64,000 bases of DNA from Halovivax cerinus (lineage in GTDB: Archaea > Halobacteriota > Halobacteria > Halobacteriales > Natrialbaceae). Made by a program: the position numbers and the translations under genes. The DNA lies in assembly GCF_024498195.1 (NCBI RefSeq), contig NZ_CP101824.1:3838758-3902757 (forward strand), read 5' to 3'. The notes under the pieces are model-generated. The model worked only from the letters and a program-made list of their open reading frames with translations. It did not search any database and was not told the DNA's origin. This document shows positions 18,426 through 28,335 of the stretch, piece after piece (position 1 is the stretch's first letter; each line of letters opens with the position of its first letter).

Positions 18426-19283
18426 ATGGCACTCCTGGAGAAGCTGAAGTCCCTGTTTGGTGTGGGGGGCGGCGGGTCCGATCGACCCGATCGGGACGGT
18501 GGTCGATCCACCGGGTCCGGGTCGACGGCGTCAGACTCGACGCGACGCACCGGACGCGAGGCACCGCCACCGATGAGTAGCCGCGAGCGCGACGAGTCGA
18601 CCGGCGACGAGTCGGCCGAACCGACCACCGACGACGGCGAGTCCGACGAGGAGGGTGGTGACGCCGCCGCGGCCAAGAGCGAGTCGACGGGCGTCGACAG
18701 CGACGCCGGAACGACCGACGAGGAGACGGATACCGACGACAGCGTCGGCGATGACGGCGATACGGGCGGGGACGCCGAGGACGGCGACGAAGACGATACG
18801 GGCAGCGGCGAAGACGACAGCGTCGGCGGCGAGGAGGCCGACGGTGAAGACGATACGGGCGACGGCGAGGGAGCCGTCACGGAGGCGATCGAAGAGGCCG
18901 AACCGGACGACCGGTCCGATGGCGCAGACGCCGCGGGTGTCGCCGCAGGAACCGACGCTAGCGGGTCGACCGGGACGATCTCGCGCGTTCCCGACGAGGA
19001 CGAGGGTGCCGCCGAACCGGGTGAAGCCGTCAGCCCCGACGAAACCGACGCTGCGCCCACGACCGAGAAGACGACCGACGCCGAACCGGAGCCGATGGAA
19101 GTCGAGAGCGAGCCAGTGACCGAGATCAAGGGCATCGGTCCGGCGTACGGCGACCGCCTCGCCGACGCCGGCGTCGACTCGACGCTCGACCTGGCCGAGA
19201 GCGATGCCGACGAACTCGCCGCGGAGACGGACATCGCCGCCTCGCGCATCGAGGAGTGGATCGATCGCGCGAACGACCGGTAA
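18426..19283 (+). CDS. Acidic protein with C-terminal helix-hairpin-helix domain
   Basis: About 285 residues. A short basic N-terminal helix (MALLEKLKSLFG) is followed by about 190 residues of Asp/Glu/Ser/Thr/Gly-rich low complexity, then a compact C-terminal domain of about 65 residues with the motif TEIKGIGPAYGDRLADAGV, a helix-hairpin-helix of the RadA/DNA-polymerase thumb kind that binds DNA backbone nonspecifically. No catalytic domain is present. The function is unknown. It lies between aroE and pabB on the same strand. The acidic middle is probably disordered and may differ between relatives. Confidence 0.75.
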   Translation: MALLEKLKSLFGVGGGGSDRPDRDGGRSTGSGSTASDSTRRTGREAPPPMSSRERDESTGDESAEPTTDDGESDEEGGDAAAAKSESTGVDSDAGTTDEETDTDDSVGDDGDTGGDAEDGDEDDTGSGEDDSVGGEEADGEDDTGDGEGAVTEAIEEAEPDDRSDGADAAGVAAGTDASGSTGTISRVPDEDEGAAEPGEAVSPDETDAAPTTEKTTDAEPEPMEVESEPVTEIKGIGPAYGDRLADAGVDSTLDLAESDADELAAETDIAASRIEEWIDRANDR

Positions 19284-19552
19284 CGCGAAACGGTGCCTCG
19301 GTAGTGTACCGACCGGTACCGCGAAGACAATACCCGGTCGTGCGAACGACTCGTTCTCCGGTCGCTCGTCCCGAACGAGCGCCGCTTGCGCCCCTGTATT
19401 CGTCGCGGGTCCGCGGCCGACGACCGCGACGACGGCCGTTCGAGGCCTGAATCGGGCGTCACAGCGCAGACGGTCGGTGTCGGCGGAGCGGAGAGCTGTC
19501 CATCACGGCCGGTACCGTAAGAGGATTGACCCGGGTGTCCGTCTGTGCCCGT

Positions 19553-21166
19553 ATGACTGAGCCGCGCGTGGTCACGACGCTCGAGGCGGTCAGAGCGGCC
19601 GCAGCGGCCGCGTCGCCTGGGACGCGAATCCCCGTGGAGGTACGCCTCACCGTCGACGACCCGTTCGACGCCTATCGTCGCGCCCGGGACGGCCCCGGTG
19701 GGGCGTTCCTCGAGACGACGGGCGGGCAGGCCGGCTGGGGATACTTCGGCGTCGAACCGGTCGAACGCCTGACCGTACGCGATCCGGCGGAGCCGATCGA
19801 GCCGTCGGCCGACTCACCGACACTGGCGGCGCTCGACGGCGTTCTCGGCGGTGAATCGCTGGCCCGGCCGCCGGAGGATGACTCCGTTCCCTACCCGTGC
19901 GGGGCGATCGGCTGGCTCTCCTACGACGTCGCGCTCGAACTCGAAGCGCTGCCGAACGACGCGGTCGACGACCGCGGCCTCCCGCGGCTCGAACTCGCCG
20001 TCTTCGATCGACTGGCCGCGTGGACGGCGCCGGTCGACGGCCCCGTCACGCTGCGCATCTCTGCCTGTCCGCGGCTCGAGCGGGAGGAACCGTCCGCCGG
20101 CGGAGCGGAGACGGCACCCGCGACGAGGGATACCGCCCCGGACGGAGATCCCGCGGCGACACTCTTCGAACGCGGGCGCGAGCGGGCGCTCGAACTCGCG
20201 ACGGCCATCCGAGACGGGGATCCGGGTATCGAGCCGCCGCCGGTCGACGCGACCGACGCCACGTTCGAGAGCGAGTGCGGACGGAGCGCGTTCGCCGATC
20301 GGGTCCGTCGGATAAAGGCGTCCGTCCGCGACGGTGAGACGTTCCAGGCGAACGTCTCGCAACGCCTCACGGCCCCCGCTTCCGTCCACCCCGTCGCGGC
20401 GTACGACGCGGTCCGTCGCGTCAACCCGGCACCGTACTCGGGGTTACTCGAGTATCGATCGGCCGACCTCGTGAGCGCGAGCCCGGAACTCCTGCTAGAG
20501 CGCGACGGCGACCTCGTTCGAACCGAGCCGATCGCCGGCACTCGTCCGCGAGGCCGGACGACCGCCGAGGACGAGGCACTTTCGGCCGAGTTGCGGACAG
20601 ACGAGAAAGAGCGCGCAGAACACGCCATGCTCGTCGATCTCGAGCGCAACGACCTCGGAAAGATCTGCGAGTACGGGTCCGTCGAGGTCGCCGAGTACCG
20701 TCGAATCGACCGCTACGCCGAGGTGATGCACCTCGTCTCCGACGTCCGCGGCCGCCTCCGCGCCGACGCGACGCTCGCAGACGCCATCGCGGCGACGTTT
20801 CCCGGCGGGACGATCACCGGCGCGCCCAAACCCCGGACGATGGCCATCGTCGACGAGGTGGAGGCGACGCGGCGCGGACCCTACACCGGTAGCGTCGGTC
20901 TGTTCGGGTTCGACGGCCGGGCGACGTGCAACATCGTCATCCGGACGCTCGTCCGGCAGGCCGATGCGTACCACCTCCGCGTCGGCGCCGGCATCGTCCA
21001 CGACTCCGACCCGGAACGTGAGTACGACGAGACGCTCGACAAAGCACGCGCGCTCCTGACCGCGATGGACGAGGCGCTCGGCGAACGGGCTGCGGTGACC
21101 GTCGACGCCCGCGACCGGGGGTCGACCGATCGGACAGGACGGGCGGACGGAGGTGCGTCCGAGTGA
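19553..21166 (+). CDS. pabB: Aminodeoxychorismate synthase component I (TrpE/PabB family)
   Basis: About 537 residues, a chorismate-using synthase. The C-terminal chorismate-binding domain carries [41 protein letters not shown] and the terminal [20 protein letters not shown] is PabB-like, while PIAGTRPRG has the Ala typical of TrpE rather than the Lys of E. coli PabB, so anthranilate synthase is not excluded. The immediate pabA and pabC partners favour 4-amino-4-deoxychorismate for p-aminobenzoate and folate-type cofactors. The ATG at 19553 is chosen; upstream in-frame codons lie in the promoter region. It overlaps pabA by four bases (GTGA). Confidence 0.85.
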   Translation: MTEPRVVTTLEAVRAAAAAASPGTRIPVEVRLTVDDPFDAYRRARDGPGGAFLETTGGQAGWGYFGVEPVERLTVRDPAEPIEPSADSPTLAALDGVLGGESLARPPEDDSVPYPCGAIGWLSYDVALELEALPNDAVDDRGLPRLELAVFDRLAAWTAPVDGPVTLRISACPRLEREEPSAGGAETAPATRDTAPDGDPAATLFERGRERALELATAIRDGDPGIEPPPVDATDATFESECGRSAFADRVRRIKASVRDGETFQANVSQRLTAPASVHPVAAYDAVRRVNPAPYSGLLEYRSADLVSASPELLLERDGDLVRTEPIAGTRPRGRTTAEDEALSAELRTDEKERAEHAMLVDLERNDLGKICEYGSVEVAEYRRIDRYAEVMHLVSDVRGRLRADATLADAIAATFPGGTITGAPKPRTMAIVDEVEATRRGPYTGSVGLFGFDGRATCNIVIRTLVRQADAYHLRVGAGIVHDSDPEREYDETLDKARALLTAMDEALGERAAVTVDARDRGSTDRTGRADGGASE

Positions 21167-21900
21167 CTGGGGCCGCCGGTGCGTCCGGAGCTGACCGCCC
21201 GTCACCGGGTCGAATCCTGGTCGTCGACAACTACGACTCGTTCGTCTACAACCTGGTGCAGTACGTCGGGGAACTCGCCGACGACGTACTCGTCCGACGA
21301 AACGACGACCTCACACTCGCCGACGTAGCGCGGCTGGATCCGGACGGGATCGTCGTCTCCCCGGGGCCGGGAACGCCTGCGGACGCGGGGATCTCGATCC
21401 CGCTGTTCGCCGAGACCACCTACCCGATCCTCGGCGTCTGTCTCGGCCACCAGGCGCTGTGTGCGGCTCACGGAGGCGCGGTCGGCCACGCTCCCGACGT
21501 CGTCCACGGCAAACCATCAGTGGTCACCCACGACGGCGACGGCATCTTCGCCGGCCTCCCCGAACGCTTCCAGGTCGGACGCTACCACTCGCTGGCCGTC
21601 GATCGAGCCGACGTACCGGCGCCGTTGATCGAGACGGCGACGACGGACGAGGAGTGCGGTGTCGTGATGGCCGTCCGCCACCGCGACAGACCGCACGTCG
21701 GCGTGCAATTTCACCCGGAGAGTATCCTGACACGCAAGACGACCGGCGACGAGGGGCGCGGGGCCGTCGCGTCGCACGGCGAGACGGGGAGCGGCACCGA
21801 ACCGGACGGGACCAGGGCGATTTCGCTGTCGATCGGTAGACGCCTCGTCGCCAACTTCTGTGCGATGGCCACCGCGAACCGGGCGGGGGAGCGACCGTGA
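21163..21900 (+). CDS. pabA: Aminodeoxychorismate synthase glutamine amidotransferase component
   Basis: A 245-residue class I amidotransferase giving ammonia to the PabB-like subunit. The nucleophile Cys is in GVCLGHQ (about residue 93), with the partner His and Glu in VQFHPES near 181-185; the N-terminal [16 protein letters not shown] is classic for TrpG/PabA. It starts with GTG inside the stop of pabB (GTGA overlap), so translation is probably coupled. About 25 residues between the FHPES motif and the last helix are an extra acidic, Gly-rich insertion. Confidence 0.88.
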   Translation: MTGAAGASGADRPSPGRILVVDNYDSFVYNLVQYVGELADDVLVRRNDDLTLADVARLDPDGIVVSPGPGTPADAGISIPLFAETTYPILGVCLGHQALCAAHGGAVGHAPDVVHGKPSVVTHDGDGIFAGLPERFQVGRYHSLAVDRADVPAPLIETATTDEECGVVMAVRHRDRPHVGVQFHPESILTRKTTGDEGRGAVASHGETGSGTEPDGTRAISLSIGRRLVANFCAMATANRAGERP

Positions 21901-22850
21901 CCGGAACTTCGGGGTCCGACACGATCCTGTACCACGTCGACGGCGAGCTCGTCCCCGTCGACGAGGCGACGGTCAGCGTCGACGACCGGGGATTTCGCTA
22001 CGGCGACGCGGCCTTCGAAACGCTGCGCGCCTACGGGGGCACGGTCTTCGAGTGGGACGCCCACGCCGACCGATTGGACCGAACCTGTGAGACGCTCGGT
22101 ATCGACCACGGCCTGGATCGGGGCGACCTGCGGGCGCGCGTCGACGAGACGCTCGCGGCGAACGGCCTCGCGGACGCGTACGTTCGCCTCTCGATCACGC
22201 GCGGCGTCCAGCCAGGGAAACTGACGCCGCACCGAGCCGTCGACCCGACCGTCGTCATCTGGGTGAAACCGCTCCCGCGGGGCGGCGTCGGCGGTAGCGA
22301 CGTCTGGGACGGCCCCGCGACCGTCCAGACGGTCGAGACCCGCCGGATTCCGAACGACGCGCTCCCGGCGGCCGCGAAGACCCACAATTACCTGAACGGC
22401 ATCCTCGCCCGGCTGGAACTCCGGGGAACGGGCGCCGACGAGGCGCTGTTGCTCGACGGGGACGGCCACCTCACCGAGGGGGCGACGTCCAACCTCTTCT
22501 TCGTCGACGGTGGCGTACTCAAAACGCCCGCGACCGACGGCCCGGTGCTGCCGGGAATCACCCGTCGCGTCGTTCTCGACCTCGCCGGGGACCTGGGCGT
22601 TCCGACGGCCGTCGGCGCGTACGGACGGTCCGCCGTCGAAGCGGCGGACGAGGTGTTCCTGACCAACTCGACGTGGGAACTCAGGCCGGTCGCACGAGTC
22701 GACGGCACGCCCGTCGGCGAGGCGGACGGATGTGGTGGACCGGCACAGGACCCGACCGATCGCGTGGACCACGAGGTCGTCGACCCCGGGCCGGTGACCG
22801 GTCGACTCCAGTCCGCGTTCGATCGACTGGTCGAGGAGTGCTGTTACTGA
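21897..22850 (+). CDS. pabC: Aminodeoxychorismate lyase, class IV PLP enzyme
   Basis: A 317-residue fold-type IV pyridoxal-phosphate enzyme. The PLP lysine is in AAAKTHNYLNG (about residue 161), and ATSSN-like cofactor residues are in TEGATSNLFF. The family includes branched-chain and D-amino acid aminotransferases. The lyase call rests on the operon: GTG start overlapping the pabA stop by four bases. It would release pyruvate from aminodeoxychorismate to give p-aminobenzoate. Confidence 0.82.
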   Translation: MTGTSGSDTILYHVDGELVPVDEATVSVDDRGFRYGDAAFETLRAYGGTVFEWDAHADRLDRTCETLGIDHGLDRGDLRARVDETLAANGLADAYVRLSITRGVQPGKLTPHRAVDPTVVIWVKPLPRGGVGGSDVWDGPATVQTVETRRIPNDALPAAAKTHNYLNGILARLELRGTGADEALLLDGDGHLTEGATSNLFFVDGGVLKTPATDGPVLPGITRRVVLDLAGDLGVPTAVGAYGRSAVEAADEVFLTNSTWELRPVARVDGTPVGEADGCGGPAQDPTDRVDHEVVDPGPVTGRLQSAFDRLVEECCY

Positions 22851-22893
22851 GCGGAGTCGTGTGGGTCGGTCGGCGATCGACGGACGGGTCGGG

Positions 22894-23268
22894 TCACGGC
22901 TCGCCGGTGTCGGGAGACCCGTCGTCGAACGCGGGAACGACGAGATCGCGCTCCTGATCGTACACGAGGAGTCCGGCGTCGACGAGGCGCGGGAGGTGGT
23001 CGTGATAGATCGAGATGTAGATCTCGGTGACTCGCTCCGGACTGATCTCCGGGAGCGGTCGTCCGTGCTCCCGAACGGCCACCTCGTCGGCGACGTCGGG
23101 CAGCGTGATGGCTTCCCCCTGCTCACGGACGACGCGGAGGACGTGACGCCGGCGCTCGTTCGAGAGGATATCGAGGGTCTGCGAGGTGGGGGCTTCGGGA
23201 GCGCCGTCCGGAAGCGTATCGAGCAGGGCTCGCGTCAGATCGATCGTGTCGGGTACCTGAGTCGTCAT
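22894..23268 (-). CDS. DUF7344-type winged-helix protein
   Basis: A 124-residue protein with the haloarchaeal pattern ILSNERRRHVLRVV at residues 34-47, a winged helix (about 30-110) and the closing strand LPRLVDAGLLVYD. Such small proteins are annotated as predicted regulators of unknown target; many lie near envelope or stress genes. It is convergent with pabC, 43 bases away. There is no sensor domain, so it may act as a dimer with another subunit. Confidence 0.7.
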   Translation of the reverse strand: MTTQVPDTIDLTRALLDTLPDGAPEAPTSQTLDILSNERRRHVLRVVREQGEAITLPDVADEVAVREHGRPLPEISPERVTEIYISIYHDHLPRLVDAGLLVYDQERDLVVPAFDDGSPDTGEP

Positions 23269-23469
23269 AGCTCGTGGGGGTCCGACGAGGTCGTCACTCC
23301 GGGTCGATAGCGGCGCCGGTAACCTCCGCCGGGTTCGTGCGTGGAGACTCCGCGGCCACTGATATGAGTGTCGGTAACGATCCGTTCGAAGAACCGGACA
23401 CTCGGTCTACAGCGACGGCGGGTTCCGAGTACTGCGATCGGATACGGGTCCGGCGACAGGATGTCCAGT

Positions 23470-23775
23470 CTACGCCGAGCCCACTCGGTCGACGACGATC
23501 GTCGGTTCGGAGACGCCCTCGTGTTTACACGATGGACACCGAGACGGTCGATTGAGGAGGTCGTCGAAGTCCTCGAACCCACACTCAGAACACGTCGGTG
23601 GTGCGACGAGCAGCCGTTCGTCGGTGTGTTCGAGACTTTTCGAGAGGTGCTCGGCGTGTGTGAGGACGGTCGACGGCGAGAGGGAGAATTCGCGACCGAG
23701 TTCGGTGGGCGTCCCCGGTTCCTCTCGAAGGCGGTCGGCGAGTCGACCACGCGTCGTCGCTTCGGTCTCGACCAT
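23470..23775 (-). CDS. HTH protein fused to a zinc ribbon
   Basis: A 101-residue predicted regulator of the COG3357 kind. An N-terminal helix-turn-helix (about residues 8-45) is followed by a zinc ribbon with Cys62, Cys65, Cys80 and Cys83 (CSECG...CPSCK). Widely conserved in archaea, with no assigned target. It is divergent from the ArsR-like gene at 23965, and the 24-bp repeat array lies between them. Confidence 0.8.
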   Translation of the reverse strand: MVETEATTRGRLADRLREEPGTPTELGREFSLSPSTVLTHAEHLSKSLEHTDERLLVAPPTCSECGFEDFDDLLNRPSRCPSCKHEGVSEPTIVVDRVGSA

Positions 23776-23842
23776 GCGAGCCGAACGGAGCGGACGGGCT
23801 TACGCGTTTCCGTCGTCCGGCCAGGCGAGGCCGAAGCGATCG

Positions 23843-23934
23843 ACCCCGGAGCAGACGCGCGTCCAACCCCCGGAGCAAACACGCGTCCGACACCACGGAG
23901 GAGACGCGCGTCCGACCCCCGGAGCAGACACGCT
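23843..23934. repeat. Short tandem repeat, about 24 bp x 4
   Basis: Four imperfect copies of a unit of the type cccggagcagacgcgcgtcc occupy the space between two divergent regulator genes, reaching to about 30 bases before the ATG at 23965. There is no open frame reason for the periodicity. It could hold multiple regulator sites or be a slippage-made minisatellite. Confidence 0.7.
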
Positions 23935-23964
23935 TTTCAGCGTCCGTCGCTTAGGCCGGATCAG

Positions 23965-24633
23965 ATGGACTCCGCGGCCCTGCTCAACCTGCTCGGGAAC
24001 GAGAACCGCCGGCGGATCCTTCGGCTTCTCTCGCGGAAACCGTGCTACGTGACCGAGATCTCCGAGTACCTGGGCGTGAGCCCCAAGGCTGTGATCGAAC
24101 ACCTCCGAAAGCTAGAGGAGGCGGGCCTCGTCGAGAGTCGAACCGACGACCAGCGGCGCAAGTACTTCCACATCGCCCGCAACGTTCGTCTCGAGGTCAA
24201 TCTCTCGCCGTACGGCTTCGCAAGCAAGAGTGCGTATCCCGAGGGGACGAACGTCGACATCACGAGCTGTCGCCACCTCAGCCTCGACGTGGATCGCGAG
24301 GACGACGACGCGCTCTCCAGCCTGCTCGCCACGTTAGAGCGACTCGAGCGACTCGAGAACGAACTCTCACTGGCACAGCGGTGGGTGCAGGGCCAGCTCT
24401 GTGAGGTCCTCGACGAGATCTCCGAGGCGGTCGGCTCCAACGGAGATAGCCGAGTCTACGCGGATCTCCTCGCGAGTATCCGCCGCGAACCCAAGAGCGT
24501 CAGCGCGATCAGCGACGACCTGGACGCTCCGAGAGACGTCGTCGCCGAACTCCTGGAAGCCATGGCCGACCAGGGCCTCGTGCGGCGGACCAAACGGGGC
24601 TGGGAACTGACACAGCAATCGACCATCGCGTGA
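23965..24633 (+). CDS. ArsR-like winged-helix regulator
   Basis: A 222-residue protein. Residues 1-75 form an ArsR-type winged helix (LLNLLGNENRRRILRLLS; recognition helix around LGVSPKAVIEHLRKLE; wing at DQRRKYFHI). A middle beta segment resembles those of archaeal regulators annotated as transcription factor/ArsR with a coiled section (about 115-150, Leu/Glu-rich). A second HTH-like region near 175-215 (SVSAISDDLDAPRDVVAELLEAM) is present. The frame is open far upstream only because of high GC; ATG 23965 begins the conserved fold. Target unknown. Confidence 0.82.
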   Translation: MDSAALLNLLGNENRRRILRLLSRKPCYVTEISEYLGVSPKAVIEHLRKLEEAGLVESRTDDQRRKYFHIARNVRLEVNLSPYGFASKSAYPEGTNVDITSCRHLSLDVDREDDDALSSLLATLERLERLENELSLAQRWVQGQLCEVLDEISEAVGSNGDSRVYADLLASIRREPKSVSAISDDLDAPRDVVAELLEAMADQGLVRRTKRGWELTQQSTIA

Positions 24634-24719
24634 CCGGGTATCCCGACGACGAGTGAACGATCCCGTCATCGGGCGAACGGACCGGAAAACCACTTCTGTC
24701 GATCCGCACGACTCACGGC

Positions 24720-25346
24720 TCACACCTCTCGCGAGAGACCGTCGCGAAGGTCGCGCCCGAAGTAGTACCCGATCAGACAGGCGAGCACGCTGGCCCCGAC
24801 GCCGACCAGCACGATTCGATCGCCGACACCGCCCAGAACGAGCGGGAGGTAACTCGCCAGTGCCGTCAGCGCGCCGACCGCGCTGCCCGCGGCCGTCATC
24901 TCCGTGTACCGTCGTTTCGACGTCGCGACGCCGATGACGAAGGCGACGACGAACAGGCCGAGCAGTGACCCACCGAACGGGATCGGCACCATCCCGCCGC
25001 CGACGTACCCGACGCCGAGGGCGACGAGGAGGCCGACGAACGCGCGTGGCGAAAAGTACGAAGAGAGACCGACGGTCGGAACCGACGGCCGGAGACGAGA
25101 GAGCCACGACCGATCGGTCGTGGCCGCTCCGGTCGACGGCGAGGCGTCAGCCGATCGACCCGCGTCGGGATCGGTCGACGTCCGTCCGTCGCCGGTGTCG
25201 CGGGACCGACCCGCATGGGAGTCGGCCCTACCGCTCGCCCCGGCTCCGGACGCTCCGCCCGTCTCGGAGAGCAGATCCTCCGTCTCCGCGAGGAGTTCCT
25301 CCGTCGATCGCGACTCCGAGATCGTCTCCTCGGACTCTCCGGCCAT
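24720..25346 (-). CDS. Predicted membrane protein with acidic N-terminal region
   Basis: A 208-residue protein. The first 85 residues are polar and Ser/Gly/Asp-rich. About residues 100-200 hold four likely membrane helices (FVGLLVALGVGYV, SLLGLFVVAFVIGV, AAGSAVGALTALA, VLVGVGASVLACLIGYYFG), followed by a short charged tail. No family is recognised with confidence; resemblance to Gly-rich small integral proteins of haloarchaea is general only. A single gene, convergent with the ArsR-like regulator. Confidence 0.65.
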   Translation of the reverse strand: MAGESEETISESRSTEELLAETEDLLSETGGASGAGASGRADSHAGRSRDTGDGRTSTDPDAGRSADASPSTGAATTDRSWLSRLRPSVPTVGLSSYFSPRAFVGLLVALGVGYVGGGMVPIPFGGSLLGLFVVAFVIGVATSKRRYTEMTAAGSAVGALTALASYLPLVLGGVGDRIVLVGVGASVLACLIGYYFGRDLRDGLSREV

Positions 25347-25553
25347 GCCGGTACGTTCGTCCCCGGACGGGATGTTTGTTTCTCTTCACGCGACCGTCCG
25401 ATCCGCTCGCAGCGTCGGGTCGGGTTGTGCCGGACCGGAACGGTCCACGTACCGCCACAATGTGTCGATTGGGGCCCACCGCTACACCGTCGAGTGCTGT
25501 CCACCGGTAGATCGATCGGTGAGTATAGGGGCGCGTGCGCCGGTGGTGGAGAC

Positions 25554-25760
25554 ATGGAGTGGGTGTTCGCTGTCGTGATCGGCCTCGTCGGCTACGCGAG
25601 TGCCGTGGTCGCGGGCGGACTCGCCCTGACCATGGAGCGCGGGCCCGAAACCGACGGGGCGCTGTTCGGCGCGGTTCGGCTCGTCGGCCTCGTGATCGCG
25701 CTCCTCGGAGCCGTGTTCGGGACGGTTCTTCTCGGCTACGGACTCCTCGCGCCTCTCTGA
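25554..25760 (+). CDS. Small two-helix membrane protein
   Basis: A 68-residue protein with two hydrophobic helices (about 4-24 and 40-66) joined by the polar loop MERGPETDG. The ATG at 25554 is chosen because the protein then begins directly with the first helix; the upstream reading frame is antisense to the neighbouring promoter area. Unknown function. It lies 81 bases before gatD on the same strand. Confidence 0.5.
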   Translation: MEWVFAVVIGLVGYASAVVAGGLALTMERGPETDGALFGAVRLVGLVIALLGAVFGTVLLGYGLLAPL

Positions 25761-25841
25761 GTCTCGGTCGCTGTCTGCCACCCGCCGGTGGCGGCCAGTC
25801 GAAGAGGTGGGTTCAAGTCCGCGCGTCGACAAGCGACGGGT

Positions 25842-27104
25842 ATGAATCCAGGCGACCGAATCCGCGTCGAAGGATCGGATCGCACCGTCGAGGGCGTCTG
25901 TCTCCCCTCGAGTACGCCCGAGCACCTCGTCGTCAAACTCGACGGTGGGTACAACGTCGGCATCGAGCGCGAGTCGGCACGCGTCGAGGTGCTCGACACC
26001 GACGTCCACGCCGTGGGACGCACCGAGAGCGACGACGTCGACGACGGAGACGAACCGGCCTCCGAGGTCGCGTTCGACGACTCGCTCCCGACGATCGCAC
26101 TGCTCTCGACCGGCGGCACCATCGCCTCGACCGTCGACTACCGGACCGGCGCCGTGACGGCCCAGTTCGACGCCGAGGACGTACTTCGCGCCGTGCCCGA
26201 ACTCGCCGGGCGGGCGAACTACCGCGGGCGTGTCGTCTCGAACATCCTCTCAGAGAACATGGAGCCGTCGATCTGGCAGGACCTCGCTCGGGCCGTCCAC
26301 GAGGAGATCGACGCCGGCGCCGACGGCGTCGTCGTGATGCACGGCACCGACACCATGCAGTACACCGCCGCCGCGCTCTCGTTCATGCTCGAGACGCCGG
26401 TTCCGATCGTCTTCACGGGTTCGCAGCGCTCGGCCGACCGCCCCTCCTCTGACAACGTCATGAACGCCGTCTGCGCGGTCGAAGCGGCCAAGTCCGACTG
26501 TGCCGAGGTCCTCGTCTGCATGCACGCGACCGAGTCCGACGACGGCTGCGCGCTCCACCGCGGCACGCGCGTTCGAAAGAATCACACCTCACGCCGGGAC
26601 GCCTTCGAGACCGTCGGAGCCGACCCCCTCGGCACCGTCGACTACGAGACGGGCGAGGTCTCGCTCGACGGCGAGTACCGGGCGCGAGACGCCATCGAGC
26701 CGGAACTCGCCGAGGGACTCGACGCCGAGGTCGACCTGCTGAAATTCGCCCCGGGGATGGATCCGGCGTTCCTCGACGTCGCCGAGGGGAACGCGGGACT
26801 CGTCCTCGAAGGCACCGGCCTCGGACACGTCCACACGGACCTCGTCCCCCGCATCGAGGCGCTCGTAGACGACGGAACGACCGTCGTCATGACCAGCCAG
26901 TGCCTCGACGGGCGCGTCTGCGACCGCGTCTACGACACCGGCCGCGACCTGCTAGACGCCGGTGTGGTCGAAGCCGGCGACACCCTGCCGGAGACCGCAC
27001 TCGTCAAACTCATGTGGGCGCTCGAAAACGCCGACGACGTCGCCGAGTGCATGCGCGACTCCGTCGCCGGGGAACTCCAGGAGCGGTCGGTCCCCTGGAC
27101 CTGA
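25842..27104 (+). CDS. gatD: Glutamyl-tRNA(Gln) amidotransferase subunit D
   Basis: A 420-residue asparaginase-like subunit of the archaeal GatDE complex. It releases ammonia from glutamine so that GatE can convert Glu-tRNA(Gln) to Gln-tRNA(Gln). Residues 1-55 are the GatD N-terminal beta domain; the asparaginase motifs are STGGTIA (89-95) and HGTDT (167-171), and the later Lys in RVRKNHTS completes the active-site set. ATG 25842 starts the conserved MNPGDRI. gatE is not adjacent, which is usual in haloarchaea. Confidence 0.95.
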   Translation: MNPGDRIRVEGSDRTVEGVCLPSSTPEHLVVKLDGGYNVGIERESARVEVLDTDVHAVGRTESDDVDDGDEPASEVAFDDSLPTIALLSTGGTIASTVDYRTGAVTAQFDAEDVLRAVPELAGRANYRGRVVSNILSENMEPSIWQDLARAVHEEIDAGADGVVVMHGTDTMQYTAAALSFMLETPVPIVFTGSQRSADRPSSDNVMNAVCAVEAAKSDCAEVLVCMHATESDDGCALHRGTRVRKNHTSRRDAFETVGADPLGTVDYETGEVSLDGEYRARDAIEPELAEGLDAEVDLLKFAPGMDPAFLDVAEGNAGLVLEGTGLGHVHTDLVPRIEALVDDGTTVVMTSQCLDGRVCDRVYDTGRDLLDAGVVEAGDTLPETALVKLMWALENADDVAECMRDSVAGELQERSVPWT

Positions 27105-27258
27105 GCGCCCGCGGTCTGCCGTCCGCGTTCCCAACGCGCCATGGCGGTCCCACCCGATCGGTACGCGGGCGCGAACGGTATCGACCGACTCGCCACCACA
27201 CTCGACTCACCGGCGTTCCACACACACACACACATATCCGAAGGACGGACGTCCCACC

Positions 27259-28179
27259 ATGACCCGAACCACCGACATCGAAATCCGACGCGCAACGCAC
27301 GACGACTACGAGGGCGTCGCCGCCGTCACCCGCGACCTCTGGGACGACCGCGGCGGCGACTACCTCCACCACGTCTACCACGACTGGCTGGAAGACGAGG
27401 GTGACGACACCAAGCGAACGTTCCTCGCGACCGTCGGCGACGACGTCGCAGGGATCGTCCAGGCGGTCATGCTCTCGCCGGACGAAGCCTGGTTCCAGGG
27501 CATGCGGGTCAACCCCGCGTACCGCCGACAGGGCGTCAGCCGCCGGCTCAACGAGGCCAGCTTCGACTGGGCGGTCGAACGGGGCGCGACCGTCGGGCGA
27601 CTGATGACGTTCTCCTGGAACGTCGCCGCCCTCGGCGCCGCCCGTGCCGGCGGGTTCGCCCCCGAAACGGAGTTCCGCTTCGCCCAGCCAGCTCCGGATC
27701 CCGACGCCGACGGCCCGCACGTCGTCTCGACGGATCCGGACGCAGCCTGGCGCTTCTGGACGACGAGCGACGCCCGGACCCACCTTCGCGGACTCGCCCT
27801 CGATACCGACGAATCCTGGGCAATGTGCGAACTCACCCACGACGACCTCGTCACCCTCGCCGACGACACTGCCGTCTTCGCCGTCGACGGCGACACCGGC
27901 GTCTCGGGAATGGCCTACCGCAGCCGCGACTACGAGCGCGAGACCGACGACGGCGAGACGATCCGCTGGGCGGAGTACGGCGTCGGCGCCTGGGCCGACG
28001 TGCCCGCCGCGAAGTCGCTCTTCGCCGCCATCGCCCGCGACGCCGCCTCGATCGGCGCCGACAGGACGCGCGTCCTGATCCCCGAGACCGTCACCGCCGT
28101 CAGCGACGCCTCCTACGCCGGCGCCGACCTCTCCGACGAACCAGACTTCGTCCTCGGCATCGACCTCACGGGCCGCTAA
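27259..28179 (+). CDS. GNAT family N-acetyltransferase
   Basis: A 306-residue acyltransferase. The acetyl-CoA loop is in MRVNPAYRRQGVSRRL (RRQGVS at 89-94). The GNAT core covers about residues 6-140, and a C-terminal half of about 150 residues may be a second, degenerate acyltransferase-like module, with a strand set ending in DFVLGIDL. Substrate unknown. A (CA)8 tract at 27219-27234 lies in its promoter zone, ending in catatcc, which may be part of the TATA region. Confidence 0.82.
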   Translation: MTRTTDIEIRRATHDDYEGVAAVTRDLWDDRGGDYLHHVYHDWLEDEGDDTKRTFLATVGDDVAGIVQAVMLSPDEAWFQGMRVNPAYRRQGVSRRLNEASFDWAVERGATVGRLMTFSWNVAALGAARAGGFAPETEFRFAQPAPDPDADGPHVVSTDPDAAWRFWTTSDARTHLRGLALDTDESWAMCELTHDDLVTLADDTAVFAVDGDTGVSGMAYRSRDYERETDDGETIRWAEYGVGAWADVPAAKSLFAAIARDAASIGADRTRVLIPETVTAVSDASYAGADLSDEPDFVLGIDLTGR

Positions 28180-28195
28180 CCGACCTTTCCCACTG

Positions 28196-28335
28196 CGACC
28201 TTTTACCCTGTCGTTCGGAAGACGTGGAGCATCTTCCGTGATGACGAGAGTCGCGAAGCGCCTCTCGAACCACGTTCGTACCCCGCCGGGAGCGCGACAG
28301 CGCTCCACGGCGGGTTGACACCCGGTAAAAGGTCG
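28196..28335. repeat. 140-bp hairpin block bounded by 12-bp inverted repeats
   Basis: The sequence cgaccttttacc at 28196-28207 is exactly inverted at 28324-28335. Inside are a 7-bp stem with 9-base loop (28216-28222 with 28232-28238) and a longer stem: cccgcc/ggcggg (28282-28287 with 28309-28314) around a 7-bp stem with a four-base loop (28289-28295 with 28300-28306). No open frame is used. A structured RNA, a REP-like or a miniature inverted-repeat element are all possible. Confidence 0.6.

Noticed and set aside
27219..27234. A (CA)8 run as a possible phase-variation tract
   Set aside because: It lies outside the coding sequence and eight units is short; slippage could only affect promoter spacing, for which there is no evidence.
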